DNA from: Planctomycetota bacterium
GTDB taxonomy: Bacteria > Planctomycetota > Phycisphaerae > Sedimentisphaerales > Anaerobacaceae
Assembly (NCBI GenBank): GCA_014384025.1
Contig: JACNGQ010000149.1
Coordinates: 1-39,189, forward strand
Length of the DNA: 39,189 nt
Reading direction: 5' to 3'
The notes beneath the pieces are model-generated. The model saw only the letters and a program-made list of their open reading frames with translations. It was not told where the DNA came from and did not search any database. Below are positions 33,985 to 39,189 of the stretch, piece after piece. Every line of letters starts with the position of its first letter. Positions within the stretch are counted from its first letter, which is position 1. The translations under genes and the position numbers were made by a program.

Positions 33985-34021
33985 GACCGAAGTGAGCGAA
34001 GCGAACGTGGTGGAGAAATCT
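33985..34021. repeat. 37-bp dispersed repeat, copy 2
   Basis: It matches 20263-20299 at 33 of 37 positions and contains AGCGAAGCGAACGTGGTGGA. It lies 133 bp from the 3' end of the glycogen phosphorylase gene. The rest of 33740-34153 shows no gene. Confidence 0.75.
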
Positions 34022-34153
34022 GGCACACGCAATTACGTTTGTACACGTTTACAAAGGCAAGCCTACGAATCTGGAAAGCCGAGGTCGTGGAGTACTTCAC
34101 ATCTGGACGATTCATTTAACGAGGCCGTCGTGGACCCAAGCACAAGAGTGAAA

Positions 34154-36712
34154 CTAAGCTGGATGCCTGTTGGTGGGCTGGGCTTTTTCACCATGCGGCT
34201 CGATTGCCTCCATTCTGACGTGCATCGGTTGTACATGCCAAACCTGCCGGCAGTAATCCCGGATGGATCGGTCGGATGAGAACTTACCCATGCGTGCAAC
34301 ATTGATGATAGATCTTCGTGTCCACGTCTGAGTATCGTACCATAGCGTGCTGATCCGCGTCTGACATTCGATATATGATTGGTAATCAGCCAGCACCAGG
34401 AACGGGTCGCTTTTGAGGAGGTTGTCCACGAGCGGACGAAAGAGGTTCGTGTCACCGCCGGCCAGCGAGCCGGAGGCGATGAAGTCCAGCGCCTCACGCA
34501 AAGCAGAGTTCTCCTCGTAGATACCGAGTGGATAATAGCCGTCTGCCTTGATATCTTGGGCCTGGTCTGCCGTCAGTCCGAACTGGAAGAAGTTCTCGGG
34601 GCCGACCTCTTCACGGATTTCGATATTTGCTCCGTCCAGTGTACCAATGGTAAGGGCGCCGTTTAGGGAGAACTTCATATTGCCCGTGCCGGATGCCTCC
34701 TTGCCGGCCAGGGATATCTGCTCGGAAAGATCGGCGGCGGGATAGACAGGCTGGGCGTTCTTGACGTTGAAGTCTGGGAAGAACACCACCTTCAGGCGTT
34801 CAGATACGGCTGGATCGTTGTTGACGACTTCGGCGATTGCATTAATGAGCTTGATGATGAGCTTGGCCATGAAATAGCCGGGTGCCGCCTTGCCCCCGAA
34901 GATAAATGTTCTGGCCGGTATGTCGGCCCGGGGATCACGTTTAAGACGAAGGTAGAGCGTCAGAATGTGGAGCACATTAAGGTGCTGGCGTTTGTACTCG
35001 TGAATGCGCTTGGCCTGAATGTCGAAGAGCGACGCAGGGTCCACTCTTATACCGACACGCTGCTCAATAAGGTCGCCAAGTCTGCATTTGGCGGTGTGCT
35101 TTACGTCGCGCCATTGCTGCTGGAACTCGGTATCATCGGCAAACGCCTCAAGCTTCCGAAGTCGGTCAAGGTCGTGCAGCCAGTCCTCACCGATCCAATC
35201 ATTGAGGAGTTGGGTAAACGGTGGGTTGCTCACCGCCACGAAACGCCGTGGGGTGACACCATTGGTAACGTTGCAGAATTTCTGGGGCCACATCTCGGCA
35301 AAATCACACATCACGCGCTCTTTCAGGATATTAGAATGCAGCTCGGCCACACCGTTGACACAGTGGCTGCCAACTGTGGCAAGGTTCGCCATGCGCACTG
35401 AGCGCTCGCCGGATTCGTCGATGAGCGACATGCGGCCTACCCGTGCTTCGTCATCAGGGAACCGCGCGCGTACGTTCTGGAGGAATCGATGGTTAATGGC
35501 ATAGATGATTTGCAGATGGCGCGGCAGCAGCCGGCCGAACAGGGATACCGGCCATGTTTCGAGTGCCTCAGGCAAAAGGGTATGGTTGGTATAGGAAAAC
35601 GTATTTCGCGTGACCTCCCACGCCGTGTCCCAGTCTATCAGGTGTTCGTCAACAAGCAGACGCATCATTTCAGCCACTGCAATGGAAGGGTGTGTATCGT
35701 TGAGCTGAACGGCCCAGCGCCTGTGGAATTGCTCAAGCGGACGGCCCAGCCGAAGATGTACGCGGATCATGTCCTGCAAAGAACAAGTGACAAAAAAGAA
35801 CTGTTGCTCTAACCGTAGAGTCTTGCCCGCGCCATGTTCGTCATTCGGGTATAGGACCTTGGTTATGTTTTCTGAGACCATCTTGTTTTCGACCGCGCGA
35901 TAGTAGTCGCCGTGGTTGAACGCCTCGAAGTCGAAGGACTCCAGGGCCTCGGCTTTCCAGAGACGAAGGCGGTTGCAGGTGCCGACACGATAACCAAGAA
36001 TGGGCGTATCATAGGCCACACCCTTGACGACCGTGTCCGGCATCCAACGCACCCGGTAATGACCCTGGTTGTCTGTCCAGTTCTCGGTGCGTCCGCCTAA
36101 CGGCACTTCGAAGGTCAGCTCAGGCCGTATGATTTCCCAGGGATTGCCGAAACGAAGCCATTTATCGGAGATCTCCACCTGCCAGCCATCTCGGATAATC
36201 TGATCGAAGATACCGAATTCGTAGCGGATGCCGTATCCGATGGCTGGTATCTCAACTGAGGCGAGCGAATCCAGATAGCAGGATGCCAGACGACCCATGC
36301 CCCCGTTGCCGAGTCCCGGTTCCTCTTCTTGATCAAACACCTCGTCCAGATTCAAGCCGAGTTCGGTCATTGCCTTATGCGTCTGGTCCATAATCCCCAG
36401 ATTGAGCAGGTTGTTGGCCAGATGCGGTCCTGGGAGGAACTCGGCTGACAAGTAAGCTACGACTCGTGCATCCTGCTCGGTGTAGGCTTCCAGGGTCCGC
36501 ACGCCCTGCTTGAGTACACGGTCACGGACTGTCAACGCCAGGGCTGTGTATAGGTCGTTAAGCGTCGCGGCCCTGGGTACACGGCCTATACTGCAAAACA
36601 GGTTGTCGAGGAATGACTGCTTGATGTCTTCGACACGTGAGCTGGTGCGCATACTGGCGGCCGGTGTGCGCTTGCGTGCATCATGAGGAATTTTTTTCCT
36701 GTCTGCTGGCAT
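34154..36712 (-). CDS. glgP: Glycogen/alpha-glucan phosphorylase
   Basis: The start at 36712 (MPADRKKIPHD) has AAAGGA 7 nt upstream and is preferred over the in-frame 36751. About 852 residues, full length for the family. Motifs: VAYLSAEFLPGPHLANNL, EPGLGNGGMGRLASCYLDS, DTHPSIAVAEMMRLL, FCNVTNGVTPRR, IHEYKRQHLN, FIFGGKAAPGYFMAK, FPDFNV and EASGTGNMKFSLNGALTIGTLDGANIEI-type PLP site with the PLP lysine in NMKF. It releases glucose-1-phosphate from storage glucan in the cytoplasm. The gene looks more GC-rich than the flanks and stands alone, between the 80-bp direct repeats, consistent with arrival as a cassette (inference). Confidence 0.95.
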   Translation of the reverse strand: MPADRKKIPHDARKRTPAASMRTSSRVEDIKQSFLDNLFCSIGRVPRAATLNDLYTALALTVRDRVLKQGVRTLEAYTEQDARVVAYLSAEFLPGPHLANNLLNLGIMDQTHKAMTELGLNLDEVFDQEEEPGLGNGGMGRLASCYLDSLASVEIPAIGYGIRYEFGIFDQIIRDGWQVEISDKWLRFGNPWEIIRPELTFEVPLGGRTENWTDNQGHYRVRWMPDTVVKGVAYDTPILGYRVGTCNRLRLWKAEALESFDFEAFNHGDYYRAVENKMVSENITKVLYPNDEHGAGKTLRLEQQFFFVTCSLQDMIRVHLRLGRPLEQFHRRWAVQLNDTHPSIAVAEMMRLLVDEHLIDWDTAWEVTRNTFSYTNHTLLPEALETWPVSLFGRLLPRHLQIIYAINHRFLQNVRARFPDDEARVGRMSLIDESGERSVRMANLATVGSHCVNGVAELHSNILKERVMCDFAEMWPQKFCNVTNGVTPRRFVAVSNPPFTQLLNDWIGEDWLHDLDRLRKLEAFADDTEFQQQWRDVKHTAKCRLGDLIEQRVGIRVDPASLFDIQAKRIHEYKRQHLNVLHILTLYLRLKRDPRADIPARTFIFGGKAAPGYFMAKLIIKLINAIAEVVNNDPAVSERLKVVFFPDFNVKNAQPVYPAADLSEQISLAGKEASGTGNMKFSLNGALTIGTLDGANIEIREEVGPENFFQFGLTADQAQDIKADGYYPLGIYEENSALREALDFIASGSLAGGDTNLFRPLVDNLLKSDPFLVLADYQSYIECQTRISTLWYDTQTWTRRSIINVARMGKFSSDRSIRDYCRQVWHVQPMHVRMEAIEPHGEKAQPTNRHPA

Positions 36713-36845
36713 AAACGTATCCTTTCGATATATCAGCGTTCTTCCACACAAGTCTAACCATTGTCCGATATGCCGTCAATGGATATCCATCTCGAAATAT
36801 TATGCAAATCCGTATCGTCCTTCCTATTATGAAACATTTTGCCCA

Positions 36846-36925
36846 ACCACAACAACAGTCAAGAAAATTGACATTCCCCAAATACTCCGTACATTGTTTG
36901 TAGCGGCGGTTCGCGAACCGCCCTC
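36846..36925. repeat. 80-bp direct repeat, copy B
   Basis: This is the partner of 33821-33900. It contains a perfect 18-bp palindrome GGCGGTTCGCGAACCGCC (36905-36922) and abuts the truncated 5' end of the RHS remnant. Translating through it gives the false N terminus of the RHS frame. Confidence 0.85.
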
Positions 36926-36956
36926 TGTTTTTTGTAGATCCGGCCTTCCGTGGACG

Positions 36957-37949
36957 GAATCAATAATCACTTACGTATATGACGGCGGTAACGTTATAGC
37001 CGAATACGACGGCAATAACAACCTCACACGCAAATACATCCACGGTGCGCGCGTTGATGAGATGGTCTGTATGATAGACGTCGCAGACAGTAACGCTGTC
37101 TATTACTATCACTACGACGGTCTGGGTTCCGTTAAAAACATTGTCATTGCGAAGGAGCGAAGCGACTTCGGCTTTTCTTCAATACCAACTCAAAACTCAA
37201 CACTAAAAACTCAAAACTAAATTGCCGGCCGAAGATTCGATTACGAAACAGGTCTTTACTACTACCGCGCACGATACTATAATCCATACATCGGCCGGTT
37301 CTTACAGACAGACCCTATCGGCTACGGCAATGGCATTAACTGGTATGCGTATTGTGGAAATAATCCACTGAATTTTGTGGATCCAAGTGGCTTAGTAACA
37401 GTTACTTTCTATGATCCGGATGATGTATTGTATACTTATCTACCAAATGGCGATATTTCTGGACAGGTTAGTGGTGGATTCGAAGAGTATGCCGATGATT
37501 TCAAGTACAATTACGAAATGAAAAATTTTGGCGATATATTAAATGCATTGTATAATCTTCGCCACAAGGAAGGTGCCGAAGTCACTGAAATTTATATCTA
37601 TGATCATTGTATGAACGATGCAGGTCAAAATGTGACAGGTTTGGAATTCGGCAAAAGCAAGTATAAATTTGAAGGTGGTGAACTTGAAAAGTACACGAAA
37701 TTATTTGGATTCCTTAGGGAAAAAGGATATCTTACAGAGGATGCTACTATTAACTTCAGACACTGCTTTCTTGGGTTGGAACAAAATAAGAGCAAGCTCG
37801 AAAATTTAGCCGAATGGACAAAAGGAAATGTGACTGGCGTTAATGGATGGATATTACATAAATCTATTAGCTTTGATAGGAGTAAAGGAGATAATGGGTG
37901 GGATAAAACGAGGGTGCCTTGGCATGCTTATTACTTCATCAATGAATAG
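36957..37949 (+). pseudogene. RHS/YD-repeat protein 3' remnant with an in-frame stop and a possible peptidase-like C-terminal domain
   Basis: Frame-consistent RHS sequence begins near 36957: YVYDGGNVIAEYDGNNNLTRKYIHG and YYYHYDGLGSVKN, then a 35-bp heptad array ending in TAA (37218-37220), then the same frame goes on with AGRRFDYETGLYYYRARYYNPY, IGRFLQTDPIGYGNGINWYA and the conserved NNPLNFVDPSGL. Downstream, about 185 residues form the variable C-terminal domain, containing EIYIYDHCMNDAG (His) and ATINFRHCFLG (Cys), suggesting a caspase-like/DUF4347-type His-Cys peptidase fold (weak). The 5' part is missing. After the TAG at 37947 the frame stays open for 48 codons. It is probably a broken polymorphic-toxin gene. 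Confidence 0.75.
37188..37222. repeat. ACTCAAA-heptad array inside the RHS frame
   Basis: Five in-phase heptads (ACTCAAA, ACTCAAC, ACTAAAA, ACTCAAA, ACTAAAT) interrupt the RHS gene between the DGLGSVKN and AGRRFDYETG segments. The stop codon TAA at 37218-37220 lies in the fifth unit. Confidence 0.8.
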
Positions 37950-38171
37950 CCGAGGGCTGACTACGCGCCCTATCAACCTAACTTAGCCAAATGGATACTA
38001 AGCAGTTACTCTGAAGCTATATATAATAAGAAAACAGGGATAGCTACATGGAACGCAGGTACGACCTATGATGAAGCTTCGAAATATGGATACTGATACG
38101 TGATATTTTAAAAAGCAAAGAAATTAATCGAATATTGATATGCGGCTGAATTTAAATAAAAGGAAAAAGAT
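37950..38171 (+). other. RHS-frame tail and AT-rich intergenic
   Basis: The frame of the RHS remnant continues without a stop from 37950 to a TGA at 38094-38096 (48 codons, including TGIATWNAGTTYDEASKYGY). It may be old coding sequence beyond a premature TAG or chance. No separate immunity gene was recognised. Confidence 0.4.
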
Positions 38172-39189
38172 ATGAAGACGAGAGCGGTGATTATTGTCTT
38201 GATGATCAGTGTGCCTGTTTGGGTTAATATGAGCAAAGGCCAAAACGCTATCAAAAAGCCAGAAAGAAATACTTTTTCTCAATATTATGAGCAATATGAA
38301 GTAGATATCAAAGCCAATGCGTCTGGATATAAGCTGCTGCTGGATATAAGTGACATTGTTAACTTCAAAGACATTGACCAATTTATCGACCTAAATGACA
38401 TATCAGGTCTAATCCGACGAAATGGTTTTATTGTCATAGAGCCAGGAATTTACTCTGAGTTTTCCAGCCACGATTTTGATACTATTTACCAAACCCTCGG
38501 ATGGTTAAAAATTCCTGCATTTGTTACTTCCGACACAGGTCTTTTCATTTACCATACTCTACTTGCTGATTCGCTTAAAGGTATTGAAGAATCGGAACTT
38601 TCAGATATTTGGCTTCACGCCATTGATCCCAAAAGTCAACCGTTCACTATTTATAAGGATGATGCTATTTCCTATGTACGAGGACTCGATCTGATGGCAC
38701 TACTCGGCTCAGGTGAAGCCCTGAAAATTCTGACTAATGAAGGAAATACAGACCACGAAAGGTATGGCCTCCATCTTAGTAAATTGAAGAGCCAAGTGGT
38801 TACTTTGGATCATATTAACTGGCATGCAAACCTATACTGGTCCTGGTTATATTGCATACAAGCCCTATTTCAGGAAGTGCCAGAGGGATATCCTGGATTT
38901 CTACGTACACAAATCTGGAACAAACGACAACTTAACACCGCTCTTGCTTCGTGGACGCAATTTCAAGACGATGTAACTCGACATTATGATCCCGCCGAGC
39001 CACAACCCATGGCTCTTGGTATAACTATGCCGCTACGTCAACAACCTGTACCTGCAGGTTATGTTGAGCCGAATCCATTGTTCTGGGGGCGATTATTATC
39101 ACTAACTCGGATGACATCTAAAGGTCTGGAGGATCTCAATGTGTTGACGTCGGAAGCTCGTCAACGATTCACTGAATTTGAAAAGCTAT
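38172..39189 (+). CDS. DUF3160-like secreted protein, partial (runs off window)
   Basis: The ATG at 38172 has AGGA 7 nt before it; 339 codons stay open to the window end, so the 3' part is missing. A signal peptide (MKTRAVIIVLMISVPVWV ... GQN) is followed by segments typical of DUF3160: RRNGFIVIE, IPAFVTSDTGLFIYHTLLAD, EGYPGFLRTQIWNKRQLNTA and LASWTQFQDDV. The family is widespread in secreted proteins with unknown function. A conserved internal part seems shorter than I recall for the family. It follows the RHS remnant; a link is not implied. Confidence 0.75.
   Translation, partial: MKTRAVIIVLMISVPVWVNMSKGQNAIKKPERNTFSQYYEQYEVDIKANASGYKLLLDISDIVNFKDIDQFIDLNDISGLIRRNGFIVIEPGIYSEFSSHDFDTIYQTLGWLKIPAFVTSDTGLFIYHTLLADSLKGIEESELSDIWLHAIDPKSQPFTIYKDDAISYVRGLDLMALLGSGEALKILTNEGNTDHERYGLHLSKLKSQVVTLDHINWHANLYWSWLYCIQALFQEVPEGYPGFLRTQIWNKRQLNTALASWTQFQDDVTRHYDPAEPQPMALGITMPLRQQPVPAGYVEPNPLFWGRLLSLTRMTSKGLEDLNVLTSEARQRFTEFEKL

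Noticed and set aside
33901-34153. Short plus-strand frame (33992-34279) near the glgP 3' end
   Set aside because: It starts in the dispersed repeat and overlaps glgP in antisense, with no sign of a protein family.
37188-37222. Heptad array considered as a CRISPR array
   Set aside because: Units are 7 nt with no spacers and no cas genes nearby.
38124-38381. 85-codon minus-strand frame over the DUF3160-like start
   Set aside because: The plus strand has a signal peptide, ribosome binding site and long open frame to the window end.

Overview
The window looks like the chromosome of a planctomycete, most probably class Phycisphaerae (Sedimentisphaerales/MSBL9-like). This is inferred from gene families, not from a marker gene. 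The signs are several Tat-signal TIM-barrel isomerases and Gfo/Idh/MocA oxidoreductases, a ceramidase-type hydrolase, two H-X9-DG-type pseudopilin-like proteins next to an ECF sigma factor, and large secreted beta-helix and GLUG-repeat proteins. No rRNA, tRNA or CRISPR array was seen.

Region 1 (303-9600, minus strand) holds exported catabolic enzymes: a PhoPQ-activated-protein/creatininase fusion, a sugar-phosphate isomerase-like protein, two Gfo/Idh/MocA oxidoreductases, a protein made of two tandem copies of one unknown domain, and an isomerase/ceramidase fusion. Region 2 (9729-12907, minus) has an AMP-forming acyl ligase, a predicted outer-membrane barrel and a heavy-metal-associated lipoprotein. 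Region 3 (13074-17963, minus) encodes two 803-residue secreted repeat proteins, one GLUG and one beta-helix ending in a Hint (intein-like) domain; the two genes share an almost identical 5' leader and signal-peptide start. Region 4 (18382-21242, minus) has DNA polymerase X and a PflX-like radical SAM protein.

Region 5 (21338-26988, mostly plus) has an ECF sigma factor with a small membrane partner, two paralogous pseudopilin-like proteins each followed by a good intrinsic terminator, an HTH/pseudo-receiver regulator on the minus strand, a DegT-type aminotransferase and a small membrane-anchored protein. Region 6 (27204-33739, minus) reads as one operon: class I aminotransferase, GT-C-like membrane protein, GT2 glycosyltransferase, and an unusual protein joining a gamma-glutamylcyclotransferase domain to a segment resembling GS-fold amidoligases. 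Region 7 (33821-39189) holds a glycogen phosphorylase gene between two 80-bp direct repeats, an RHS 3' remnant with in-frame stops and a possible His/Cys peptidase-like C-terminal domain, and the start of a DUF3160-like secreted protein that runs off the window.

The window also carries several small non-coding repeat families: degenerate arrays with a 7-nt period, a 37-bp dispersed repeat, and a GGCGGTTCGCGAACCGCC palindrome. One heptad array lies inside the RHS gene and supplies a stop codon. The most interesting leads are the GGCT/amidoligase-like fusion and its operon, the Hint-terminated beta-helix protein, and the repeat-flanked glycogen phosphorylase/RHS junction.
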